Below, one piece after another: positions 45,763 through 54,008 of a DNA stretch of 64,000 bases. Under the pieces are notes generated by a model. The model was not told the DNA's origin. It saw only the letters and a program-made list of their open reading frames with translations, and did no database searches. Both the position numbers and the translations under genes were made by a program. The first letter of the stretch is position 1. Each line of letters begins with the position of its first letter. Source of the DNA: CAYZHM01 sp964478225 (GTDB taxonomy: Bacteria; Pseudomonadota; Alphaproteobacteria; Micavibrionales; Micavibrionaceae); the NCBI GenBank assembly GCA_964478225.1, contig CAYZHM010000004.1, positions 96,609-160,608 of the forward strand. The letters run 5' to 3'.

Positions 45763-46761
45763 ATGGCAGATAAGTCGCAATTGGCAACAATGATGGATCG
45801 TAACCTTGCGCTGGAGGTTGTGCGCGTGACGGAAGCGGCGGCGCTGGCGGCCTCGAAGCTGGTTGGGCGTGGTGATAAAGACGGCGCTGATCAAGCAGCA
45901 GTGGACGCTATGCGTGGGGCATTGAATGCGTTGGATATTCAGGGGCGCGTTGTTATCGGTGAGGGCGAGCGTGACGAGGCGCCGATGCTTTATATCGGTG
46001 AGGAAGTTGGTACGGGTCATGGGCCGAAGGTTGATATTGCGCTGGATCCGCTGGAAGGTACTGATATTACGGCGCGGGGCGGGCCGAACGCGCTGGCCGT
46101 GGTCGCGATTACGGATGAAGGCGGGTTTTTGAATGCGCCCGATGTTTATATGCAAAAATTGGCTGTGGGGCCGGGGATTGATCCGAAAGTGTTGGATATG
46201 GATGCGCCGATTAGTGATGTTCTGAAGAAGATTGCTAAGGAAAAGCAAGGAAAGGTCGAAGATTTGATGGTTTGTATTCTCGACCGGCCACGGCATGAGA
46301 CTTTGATTAATGATGTGCGGGCCAGCGGGGCGCGGATTAATCTGATTGGTGACGGGGATGTCAGCGCTGTGATTGCGACAGCGGAGCGGCATACCGGGAT
46401 TGATGTTTATGTCGGGTCGGGCGGCGCGCCGGAAGGCGTTCTGGCGGCGGCGGCGCTGCAATGTATCGGCGGATCGATGCTGGGGCGCTTGATTTTTCGC
46501 AATGATGATGAAAAAGCGCGCGCGGAGAAATGGGGCATCAAGGATCTGAACAAAGTTTATAAGACCAGCGACCTTGCCAAAGGTGATAATGTCATGTTCG
46601 CGGCCACAGGCGTGACGGATGGGACGATGCTGCGCGGGGTGCGGCGTTATCCGGGTGGCGCGAAGACGTGGTCGATTGTCATGCGTTCGAAATCGGGGAC
46701 TATTCGCAGGATTGAAGCCGAACATGATTTTGAGCGTAAAACCTGGGTTAAATCTATTTAA
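45763..46761 (+). CDS. glpX: Fructose-1,6-bisphosphatase class II
   Basis: Gluconeogenic phosphatase. The sequence DRNLALEVVRVTEAAALAAS, GRVVIGEGERDEAPMLYIGE, DPLEGTDITARG and VYVGSGGAPEGVLAAAALQC is the complete GlpX signature. Three in-frame ATGs occur at 45733, 45748 and 45763; the last has AGGA 5 bases upstream and matches the family N terminus, so I use it (332 residues). It opposes pfkA (1393) in the glycolytic cycle. recJ follows after 2 bases. Confidence 0.95.
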   Translation: MADKSQLATMMDRNLALEVVRVTEAAALAASKLVGRGDKDGADQAAVDAMRGALNALDIQGRVVIGEGERDEAPMLYIGEEVGTGHGPKVDIALDPLEGTDITARGGPNALAVVAITDEGGFLNAPDVYMQKLAVGPGIDPKVLDMDAPISDVLKKIAKEKQGKVEDLMVCILDRPRHETLINDVRASGARINLIGDGDVSAVIATAERHTGIDVYVGSGGAPEGVLAAAALQCIGGSMLGRLIFRNDDEKARAEKWGIKDLNKVYKTSDLAKGDNVMFAATGVTDGTMLRGVRRYPGGAKTWSIVMRSKSGTIRRIEAEHDFERKTWVKSI

Positions 46762-46763
46762 TT

Positions 46764-48587
46764 ATGTCTGATCAAAAGTCTCTTTATGTCCGTCAGTCTC
46801 TCAATAAAGCGGGATGGCGGTTGCCGGAGGTATCGTTTGACGATGTTGCGGCGGCGGCGCGGGCGCATGATTTGCCGGAGATTGTGGCGCGTATGCTGCT
46901 GGCGCGCGGGATTGAGGCGTCACAAATTCCATCCTTCTTGAATCCGACTTTGCGGGATCATATGCCGGATCCGTTTTCGATGGCGGGGATGAAGGATATG
47001 GCGGATTTTGCGGCGCTTGCGATTATGGATGGGCGCAAACACGCGATTTTTGGTGATTTTGACGTGGATGGGGCAACGTCTTCGGCTTTGCTTTACCGGT
47101 TTTTGAAGATGTGCGGCGTGGAGGCGCGGATTTATATTCCAGATCGTTTGGAAGAGGGTTACGGGCCGAATGAGGGCGCGTTTCAGACTCTGAAGAATGA
47201 AGGCGCTGACGTAGTGTACGTGCTGGATTGCGGTATTACGGCGTTTGAAATTATTCAAAAGGGCCGTGATATGGGCCTCGAGATTGTAATTTTTGATCAC
47301 CATGAGGCGGAAGAAAAATTACCGGCGGCCAATCACGTCATTAATCCGAAGCGCAAAGATGACGCATCGCAGATGCAGATGCTGGCGGCGGTTGGGGTCA
47401 CGTTTATGTCCTGTGTGGCGATCAATTCCCGGTTGCGTGAGAAAGGATTTTTTGAAGGACAGGCGGAGCCGGATTTGAAAAGCTTGTTGGATTTGGTGTG
47501 TCTGGGGACGGTGTGCGATATGGTTCCACTCACGGGGGTGAACCGACTGTTGGTGCGTCACGGGTTCAGCGCGATGAACCGCACAAAAAATACAGGGATT
47601 AAGGCTTTGGCAGAGGTTGCGGGTATATTTCCCCCCTTTAATTCATATCATCTGGGGTTCGGACTCGGGCCACGTATTAATGCGGGCGGACGTATTCATA
47701 AATCGGAATTGGGGGCGTTGTTGCTCTCAACGGAGGATGAAGAAGAGGCGAAGAATATTGCCTGGACGCTGAATGATTGTAATGACAAGAGGCGGGATAT
47801 TCAGGCGCAAATGGAAAGTGAAGCTATCTCAAAAGTGGAGCAATTGGGTTTGCATCAATATCCGGCTATTGTTGTGGATGATGAAGAGTGGCATCCGGGT
47901 TTGGCGGGTCTGGTTGCGGGCCGGCTGAAGGATGCTTACGACAAGCCGGCCTGTGTTGTGACGTACACGCGTACGGGCGAAGGTGGGTTAGAAGGTCGGG
48001 GATCGGGGCGATCGGTTCCGGGCGTTCATATCGCGGAGACATTTATTGATGCGCGCAATGAAGGATTGTTGGTGAAAGGTGGCGGGCATGCGATGGCGGG
48101 CGGATTTACAATTGAGCCAGACAAGCTTGTGGATTTTAAAAACTTTGTTTACTTGCATGTGAAAAAGCAGCGCGAGGATGCTGCGATGCATGTGATAACG
48201 GAAATTGATTCCTTATTGTCTGTCAGCGGTATAACAGTGAAACTTGCAACATTGCTTGAAGAATATATTGGGCCGTTCGGACAGAGTTTTGAAGAGCCGT
48301 TGTTTGCGCTGGAGAATGTGCGGATCAATAGCTGCGATATTATGGGCGAGAAGCATATCAAGCTGATGATTTCGGACTGGGAAGGTGGATCGCGGATAAA
48401 GGCCGTGGCGTTTGGGGCGGTCGGCACGCCGATGGGGGAGGCTTTTATTGGTCAAGGAAGGCAAGGGTTTAATCTGCTGGGGCAGATCAAGGTTAACCGC
48501 TGGCAAGGCCGGGAAAGCGCGGAATTTCATATCAAGGACGCGGCTTTTGCTATGGGGCAAGAACAAAGAAAAAGAGGAGCGTTATAG
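46764..48587 (+). CDS. recJ: Single-stranded-DNA-specific exonuclease RecJ
   Basis: A 5'-to-3' exonuclease in recombination and mismatch repair. The 607-residue DHH-family protein has FGDFDVDGATSSALLYRFL (motif I), VLDCGITAFE, VIFDHHEAEEKLP (DHH motif III), LDLVCLGTVCDMVPL, LGPRINAGGRI and, in the DHHA1 domain, GGGHAMAGGFTIE. A C-terminal OB-type domain follows. It lies directly after glpX. Confidence 0.96.
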   Translation: MSDQKSLYVRQSLNKAGWRLPEVSFDDVAAAARAHDLPEIVARMLLARGIEASQIPSFLNPTLRDHMPDPFSMAGMKDMADFAALAIMDGRKHAIFGDFDVDGATSSALLYRFLKMCGVEARIYIPDRLEEGYGPNEGAFQTLKNEGADVVYVLDCGITAFEIIQKGRDMGLEIVIFDHHEAEEKLPAANHVINPKRKDDASQMQMLAAVGVTFMSCVAINSRLREKGFFEGQAEPDLKSLLDLVCLGTVCDMVPLTGVNRLLVRHGFSAMNRTKNTGIKALAEVAGIFPPFNSYHLGFGLGPRINAGGRIHKSELGALLLSTEDEEEAKNIAWTLNDCNDKRRDIQAQMESEAISKVEQLGLHQYPAIVVDDEEWHPGLAGLVAGRLKDAYDKPACVVTYTRTGEGGLEGRGSGRSVPGVHIAETFIDARNEGLLVKGGGHAMAGGFTIEPDKLVDFKNFVYLHVKKQREDAAMHVITEIDSLLSVSGITVKLATLLEEYIGPFGQSFEEPLFALENVRINSCDIMGEKHIKLMISDWEGGSRIKAVAFGAVGTPMGEAFIGQGRQGFNLLGQIKVNRWQGRESAEFHIKDAAFAMGQEQRKRGAL

Positions 48588-48600
48588 CTTGCTATTCTAA

Positions 48601-48617
48601 CTGTTACTGTGTAACAG
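48601..48617. promoter_or_regulatory. Inverted repeat in front of the MerC-like gene
   Basis: CTGTTAC-TGT-GTAACAG is a perfect 7-base inverted repeat with a 3-base centre. It ends 7 bases before the ATG at 48625 and 13 bases after the recJ stop. The GTTA...TAAC shape recalls operators of Fur-family metal regulators, without proof. It could instead be an mRNA hairpin. Confidence 0.45.
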
Positions 48618-48624
48618 TGCGTGG

Positions 48625-49056
48625 ATGAGAAGGCATAAAGATAAGATCCTTTGGGCGGTGATTGTTTCGGAAACCAGTCATGTTTTTTGCTGTGTTTTGC
48701 CGACGATTTTTAGCGTTTTAAGCCTGCTCAGCGGTTTTGGGGTTATAGCGGCGTTGCCAGCAGAATGGACGTGGTTTCACAGCGTGATGCACCACTATGA
48801 GGTGCCGATGATTGTGTTTTCGGCAGTGGTGTTGGGTATTGGCTGGTGGTTGTTTGAGGTGGCGGAGAAGGCTGAGGCCAAAGCGGAGCATTGTCATTCT
48901 GAAGCCTGTCATCACGGCCCTGCAGCACCCAAAAAAGGGATGACGAAGAAGATTTTGATTGCGGCGACAGCGTTGTTTTTAGTGAATGTTACCGTTTACT
49001 TTACATTGCATCGTGATCGTGCAGATGCAGTCTCTCATGATGAGATGCATCATTAA
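48625..49056 (+). CDS. Small membrane protein resembling the MerC family
   Basis: A 143-residue inner-membrane protein with about three hydrophobic helices (HVFCCVLPTIFSVLSLLSGF, VPMIVFSAVVLGIGWWLFEV, ILIAATALFLVNVTVYFTLH). The CC pair in FCCVLPT and the helix layout recall MerC/MerT metal transporters. A His/Cys-rich loop (EHCHSEACHHG) and a His-rich C terminus (HDEMHH) suggest metal binding. The assignment is tentative, and mercury should not be assumed as the substrate. It is in the same direction as recJ with a palindromic site between, and converges on gshB 2 bases away. Confidence 0.6.
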   Translation: MRRHKDKILWAVIVSETSHVFCCVLPTIFSVLSLLSGFGVIAALPAEWTWFHSVMHHYEVPMIVFSAVVLGIGWWLFEVAEKAEAKAEHCHSEACHHGPAAPKKGMTKKILIAATALFLVNVTVYFTLHRDRADAVSHDEMHH

Positions 49057-49058
49057 AA

Positions 49059-50018
49059 TCAATGTTTTGATTTGAATTCTTTATATTTTTTCTCAAGCTT
49101 GTCCCAGAAGATTTTTTCCAGCTGTGTGCCGTAAAGGCGGTTGATATAGCGTAGGCCTGTGGGCGAGGTTATGTTGATTTCGGTCAGGTGGCCGCCGATG
49201 ATGTCGAGGCCGGCGAAAAAGAGGCCGCGGCGACGGAGGTCGGGGCCAACGGTGTTGCAGATTTCCAGATCGCGTTCTGTGATTTCAACTTTTTCACCGC
49301 GTCCGCCCAAGGCCATCGCGGCGCGGATATCGCCTTCCGGAGGGATGCGGTTGAGGGCTTGTTCGAGGTGTTCTCCATCGATCATCATGATGCGTTTGTC
49401 GCCGTCCTTGATGGCGGGGAGGAATTTTTGAACCATGATTGGCTCATGAGATAGTGGTTTATATTTGTCTAATATTTCATTGATATTATTTGACTTAGTA
49501 ACTTTCTCAATGTCGCCGCCGGCGAAACCGTACAAAGATTTGAGGATTACTTCCCCATGTTCATTTATGAAGTGTGTAATGTCATTGCGATTGGACGAGA
49601 TGAGGGTTGGTGCCATGAATTGTGGGAACTGGGTGGCGTAGATTTTTTCTGAACAATCTCTGACAGAGGTTGGATCATTGATGATCAATACGCGGTCTTT
49701 AATTTTTTCCAAGAGATAGGTTGTGGTGATGTAGGCCATGTTAAAGGGAGGATTTTGGCGCAGAAAAATAATATCGAATTCTGTTAAATCCATGGATATG
49801 GGGGCTCCATAGGCGTAATAATCATCCGTATTGTCTTGGACGGTTACCGGGCGCAAAGTGGCTGTGAGTCTTCCACTGATCAGGCTTAGTTCGTGTGGGG
49901 TGTAATGAAAAACCTCATACCCGCGGGCCTGCGCTTCAAGCATGGCGAGGAAGGAGCTATCACTCTGAGGTTTGATGGTTTCCATAGGATCCATCTGAAA
50001 AGCGAGTTTTAGTGACAT
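49059..50018 (-). CDS. gshB: Glutathione synthetase
   Basis: ATP-grasp enzyme joining gamma-glutamylcysteine and glycine. The 319-residue sequence shows LKLAFQMDPMETIKPQSDSS at the N terminus, FLRQNPPFNMAYITTTYLLE, INDPTSVRDCSEKIYATQFP, ILKSLYGFAGGDIEK, GDKRIMMIDGE and FFAGLDIIGGHLTEINITSP. All are conserved in GshB. It is convergent with the MerC-like gene and divergent from rhlE. Confidence 0.96.
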   Translation of the reverse strand: MSLKLAFQMDPMETIKPQSDSSFLAMLEAQARGYEVFHYTPHELSLISGRLTATLRPVTVQDNTDDYYAYGAPISMDLTEFDIIFLRQNPPFNMAYITTTYLLEKIKDRVLIINDPTSVRDCSEKIYATQFPQFMAPTLISSNRNDITHFINEHGEVILKSLYGFAGGDIEKVTKSNNINEILDKYKPLSHEPIMVQKFLPAIKDGDKRIMMIDGEHLEQALNRIPPEGDIRAAMALGGRGEKVEITERDLEICNTVGPDLRRRGLFFAGLDIIGGHLTEINITSPTGLRYINRLYGTQLEKIFWDKLEKKYKEFKSKH

Positions 50019-50051
50019 AAATACGGCTCTTTTGGTTGATTTCTTATGGTT

Positions 50052-50080
50052 TTTATACTATCCCTTTGGCATGGCGCCAA
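50052..50080 (-). promoter_or_regulatory. Candidate promoter of gshB
   Basis: On the minus strand TTGGCG (50080-50075), 17-base spacer, TATAAA (50057-50052), 33 bases before the gshB ATG. Confidence 0.45.
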
Positions 50081-50132
50081 GCGGCATGTAAAGTAACTAG
50101 AGTTTGTATCATCAAAAGCCAATCAAAAATTC

Positions 50133-51464
50133 ATGTCATTTAAAGATTTAGGACTAAGCGAAAGCCTCCTTAAGGCGATTGAGGATTGCGGATATACCGA
50201 GCCTACACCCATTCAGGCGCAGGCCATTCCGCATATTTTAATGGCGCGCGATGTTGTGGGGCTTGCCCAGACGGGCACGGGCAAGACGGCAGGGTTTGTA
50301 TTGCCGATGATTGAAATATTGGCCGGTGGACGCGCCAAGGCACGGATGCCGCGGTCGTTAATTTTATCGCCGACGCGTGAACTGGCGCAGCAGATTTCTG
50401 AAAATTTTGACACATATGGAACATACAGCAAGCTGTCGATGGCTTTGCTGACGGGCGGTGTGTCGATGGCGGACCAAATAAAGAAACTGGAACGGGGTGT
50501 GGATGTTTTGATCGCTACGCCAGGACGTTTGATGGACTTGTTTGAGCGCGGCAATATTTTGCTGAATGATATTAAAATTCTCGTGATTGACGAAGCTGAT
50601 CGTATGCTCGATATGGGATTTATTCCTGATATTGAGAAGATCATCAGCAAGTTGCCGTTCACGCGGCAAACGTTGCTGTTTTCCGCGACGATGCCGCTAG
50701 AGATCAAAAAGCTGGCGGAGAAGTTTTTGTCTAATCCGCGCGAGATTGCGGTGGCGCCGCCGGCTTCGACATCCAAGAACGTGAAGCAGTTCTTGGTTTG
50801 GACGGACAAGCGGAAGAAAGACCAGGTTTTGTATCAGTTGATACAAGATGAAAAGGTGCAGAATGCGTTTATTTTCTGTAACCGGAAGCGCGATATTGAT
50901 GGGTTGGCGAAGTTTTTGAAGTCCAAGGGGTTGAATGTAGAATCGCTGCATGGGGACATGGCGCAGAAAAATCGCACGGATACGTTGCAGCGGCTGAAGG
51001 ATGGCAAGGTTGATTTTCTGGTCTGTTCCGATGTAGCGGCGCGGGGCTTGGATGTTGATGATTTGTCACACGTGTTTAACTATGACGTGCCGTTGAACCC
51101 TGATGATTATGTGCACCGGATTGGCCGTACGGGTCGTGCCGGCAAAGATGGGCGGGCATGGATGTTGGCTGCTAAGGACGATGATGAGCTGGTCGACAAA
51201 ATTGAAAAACGGATTAAAGAGAGTATTGAGGTTGTTGATGTAGGTGGCGGTGGCCGTCAATCTGGTGGGTCTGATAAGAGATATCAGCCTTCTTCTGCGG
51301 GCAAACGTCAGGAAAAGCCGGCATCTCATAAACAATCAGATTCTTTTGAAAAACCTTCCTCTTTCAAACCTAAGTCCGCGCCGAAAAAACAGTCTGATCC
51401 TTCTGAGGATTCAGATAAAAAGGTGGTAGGATTTGGGAGCGACATTCCTGGCTTTCTTAAATGA
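50133..51464 (+). CDS. rhlE: DEAD-box RNA helicase RhlE
   Basis: ATP-dependent RNA helicase for ribosome or mRNA remodelling. The 443 residues contain all core motifs: Q motif (YTEPTPIQAQAIPHIL), I (AQTGTGKT), Ia (PTRELAQQI), Ib (TPGRLMD), II (DEAD within LVIDEADRMLDMGF), III (SAT), IV (AFIFCNRK), V (SDVAARGLDVD) and VI (HRIGRTGRAG). The last 60 residues are a disordered Ser/Lys/Pro-rich tail typical of RhlE. lptD follows after 4 bases. Confidence 0.93.
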   Translation: MSFKDLGLSESLLKAIEDCGYTEPTPIQAQAIPHILMARDVVGLAQTGTGKTAGFVLPMIEILAGGRAKARMPRSLILSPTRELAQQISENFDTYGTYSKLSMALLTGGVSMADQIKKLERGVDVLIATPGRLMDLFERGNILLNDIKILVIDEADRMLDMGFIPDIEKIISKLPFTRQTLLFSATMPLEIKKLAEKFLSNPREIAVAPPASTSKNVKQFLVWTDKRKKDQVLYQLIQDEKVQNAFIFCNRKRDIDGLAKFLKSKGLNVESLHGDMAQKNRTDTLQRLKDGKVDFLVCSDVAARGLDVDDLSHVFNYDVPLNPDDYVHRIGRTGRAGKDGRAWMLAAKDDDELVDKIEKRIKESIEVVDVGGGGRQSGGSDKRYQPSSAGKRQEKPASHKQSDSFEKPSSFKPKSAPKKQSDPSEDSDKKVVGFGSDIPGFLK

Positions 51465-51468
51465 GATA

Positions 51469-53949
51469 ATGAAAAAATTTATTCACGCAGCCTGTTTTTT
51501 CTTTTATGCGATAGGGTTTTACTTCGCTGGGGGGGCAGTTTTTGCGCATGCCCAATTGCTGACTGGGTTTGATGAGCCGTCTGTGGTGCAACCGTCTTAT
51601 TCTGCCCGGACGTATGAGGCTCCGGTTTACGACACACCACAAACAATTGAGCGGCAGGAAACTCCTGAATATGGTCGCCCTTTGGAGCCGAAGCTTTATT
51701 CCGATGAAAAGATTGTACGCAATTCAGCGGATGAAACACCGTTTTGGATTGAAAATGAAGAAAAGATGGTCGATTTATCGCCCGTCGCTCAGCCGATGTC
51801 AGGGTTTACAGCGGCATTGCCAAATGTCGCGGATACAGAGCAGCCGGTGGATTTGCAGGCCGATGATTTAAGTTATGACGAGAGCGGCCGATTTGTGACA
51901 GCGACGGGGAATGTGATGATGGCGCAGGCGGGCCGCATTCTTCGTGCGGACGTGGTCACTTATGATGTGAATGCGGACAAGATCACGGCGCGGGGCAATG
52001 TGGTTTTGAATGATGTAACCGGCGATGTTTATTTGGCGGAAGAGGTTGAGCTGAGCAATCGTTTGAAAGACGGTATGGTTCAAGGATTGCGTACGATGCT
52101 GGCGGACGGGTCACGATTTATGGCGGCCTCCGGGACGCGTAGTGAGGGCGTTGAGACCGTTATGGAGGATGCAACTTATACGGCTTGTGAGGTTTGTGAG
52201 GAGAATCCTGAGGCGGATCCCGTGTGGCAAATTCGTGCGGCAGAGATGACGCATGATGCGGAAGAGCATACGGTTTCTTATAAGCATGCGCGGTTTGAAT
52301 TGGCCGGGGTTCCGGTTTTCTATACGCCTTATCTGTCGCATTCTGATGGTTCAGTTAAGCGTAAGAGCGGGTTTTTAACACCCTCCGGCGGATTTAGAAG
52401 TAATCTCGGGACGTTCGTGAAGACTCGGTATTATTGGGATGTGGCACCGGATAAAGATGCGACGATTGGCGTTATGGCGATGACGCAAGAAGCACCGCTA
52501 CTGGAAGGGCAATGGCGTCAGCGTTGGGGGTCAGCGGCGGCTGTCATTGATGGGGGCGTGACCTATTCTCAGCGCACAGACAGCGTCTCTGGCGTGGCTG
52601 TGCAGAAGGACGAAGAGCTTCGCGGCCATGTGTTTGCAGAAGGTTTGTGGGACATGAATGAGAAATGGCGCTCCGGTGTTCGGGTCAATTGGGCCTCGGA
52701 TGACCAATATTTGCGTCAGTATGATCTGGATAGAGAAGATGTTTTAGAAAATGAGGTTTATGCTGAACGTTTTTCGGGACGGAATTATGCGGTTGGCCGA
52801 TTGTTGACGTTCCAGGATATCCGTGTGGCGGAAGAGCGCTCTTTGGATCAACCGGAAGTTTTGCCTGAGATTATTACAAGCTTTATTGGAGAGCCAGGAA
52901 GCATGCCTGTGCTTGGCGGACGATGGCAGGTGCAAGGGTCATTTTTGGGGCTGCAACGTGACGGAAGTGATCAAGATTTGAACCGTCTTAGCGGCAATTT
53001 GGGATGGAAGCGAAGATTGGTTTCTGATTATGGGGTGGTTAGCGATGCCAGTGTGTCTTTGCGTGGGGATTTGTATAGCAGCCGTGATTTGGAGTCGGCG
53101 GTTTCTGATCCCACGCGGGATGATTCTGCGACGGAGAGCCGTTTTTTCCCGCAGGCCCATATTCAGTCAAGTTATCCGGTTGCCAAGCAATTTGATAGCT
53201 CGCAGGTCACAGTTGAGCCGATTGCGGCGCTGACATTTGCCCCCAATATAAATGTTAATGAAGACATTCCCAATGAAGATAGCCAGGACGTTCAGATTGA
53301 TGCCAATAATATTTTTGAGCCCAATCGCTTTCCTGGGCTTGATCGTGTGGAGGATCAATCACGGGTCACGTATGGCGTAAGGACTGGTATTTATGGTGAT
53401 AATGGCGATTTGGCGAATGTGTTCCTGGGACAAAGCCGGCGTTTTTCTGATGATGATAATCCTTTCCCTGAAGGGTCTGGTCTGGATGATCAGGAGTCCG
53501 ATTATGTGGGGCAAGTTCGGTTCATTTACCAAGGCAATAATCGTCTGGACTATCGGTTTGAACTTGATCATGACGGTCTTGCTTCGCAACGCCATGAAGT
53601 TGACGCCACTACGAAGGTACTTAATCGGCTTGATTTGAACTTAAATTATCTTTTTGCGAAAGCGCTGGACGGAACGGATATTGACGAAAGCCGTGAGCAG
53701 CTCCGGCTTGGCAGTGCATTGCTGGTACATCCGGAGTGGCGCATATTGGCAGGGGGGACGCAAGACCTTGGCGCACAACCGGGCTTGCGCCGTGTCTATA
53801 CTGGCCTTGATTATTTGGGTCAGTGTATTTCCTGGTCGATTTTAGGCCAGCGTAATTTGACGGATGATGTCTCTGGGGAGAGTGATACGGAAATTCTTTT
53901 CCGTGTGGGCTTGAAAAATCTGGGCGAATTTACGTCTTCCGGTTTGTAA
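51469..53949 (+). CDS. lptD: LPS assembly protein LptD
   Basis: Outer-membrane beta-barrel that inserts lipopolysaccharide. I start at ATG 51469 because it gives a signal peptide (MKKFIHAACFFFYAIGFYFA then FAHA-Q). The 826-residue protein has an N-terminal OstA/LptA-like domain (LQADDLSYDESGRFVTATGN, ITARGNVVLND, DVYLAEEVELSNRLKDGMVQ), the cysteine pair in TACEVCEENP, the plug-barrel junction ARFELAGVPVFYTPYLSHSD with KRKSGFLTPSGGFRSNLG, then the barrel. It is not followed by surA, pdxA and ksgA as in many relatives. Confidence 0.93.
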   Translation: MKKFIHAACFFFYAIGFYFAGGAVFAHAQLLTGFDEPSVVQPSYSARTYEAPVYDTPQTIERQETPEYGRPLEPKLYSDEKIVRNSADETPFWIENEEKMVDLSPVAQPMSGFTAALPNVADTEQPVDLQADDLSYDESGRFVTATGNVMMAQAGRILRADVVTYDVNADKITARGNVVLNDVTGDVYLAEEVELSNRLKDGMVQGLRTMLADGSRFMAASGTRSEGVETVMEDATYTACEVCEENPEADPVWQIRAAEMTHDAEEHTVSYKHARFELAGVPVFYTPYLSHSDGSVKRKSGFLTPSGGFRSNLGTFVKTRYYWDVAPDKDATIGVMAMTQEAPLLEGQWRQRWGSAAAVIDGGVTYSQRTDSVSGVAVQKDEELRGHVFAEGLWDMNEKWRSGVRVNWASDDQYLRQYDLDREDVLENEVYAERFSGRNYAVGRLLTFQDIRVAEERSLDQPEVLPEIITSFIGEPGSMPVLGGRWQVQGSFLGLQRDGSDQDLNRLSGNLGWKRRLVSDYGVVSDASVSLRGDLYSSRDLESAVSDPTRDDSATESRFFPQAHIQSSYPVAKQFDSSQVTVEPIAALTFAPNINVNEDIPNEDSQDVQIDANNIFEPNRFPGLDRVEDQSRVTYGVRTGIYGDNGDLANVFLGQSRRFSDDDNPFPEGSGLDDQESDYVGQVRFIYQGNNRLDYRFELDHDGLASQRHEVDATTKVLNRLDLNLNYLFAKALDGTDIDESREQLRLGSALLVHPEWRILAGGTQDLGAQPGLRRVYTGLDYLGQCISWSILGQRNLTDDVSGESDTEILFRVGLKNLGEFTSSGL

Positions 53950-54008
53950 CCGGGGGTTTTGTAAACATTAAGGTTTTATCCTTTTCAAAGCTGCGATACA
54001 CTTAGTAC

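Noticed and set aside
45718..46725. Long open frame antisense to glpX (about 335 codons)
   Set aside because: Its translation has the Arg/His/Pro-rich composition of a mirror frame, no family motif and no ribosome binding site. glpX on the other strand is certain.
48625..49056. Assignment as a mercury-resistance gene
   Set aside because: No merA, merR or merP nearby and the MerC resemblance is partial; only a tentative metal-related call is justified.
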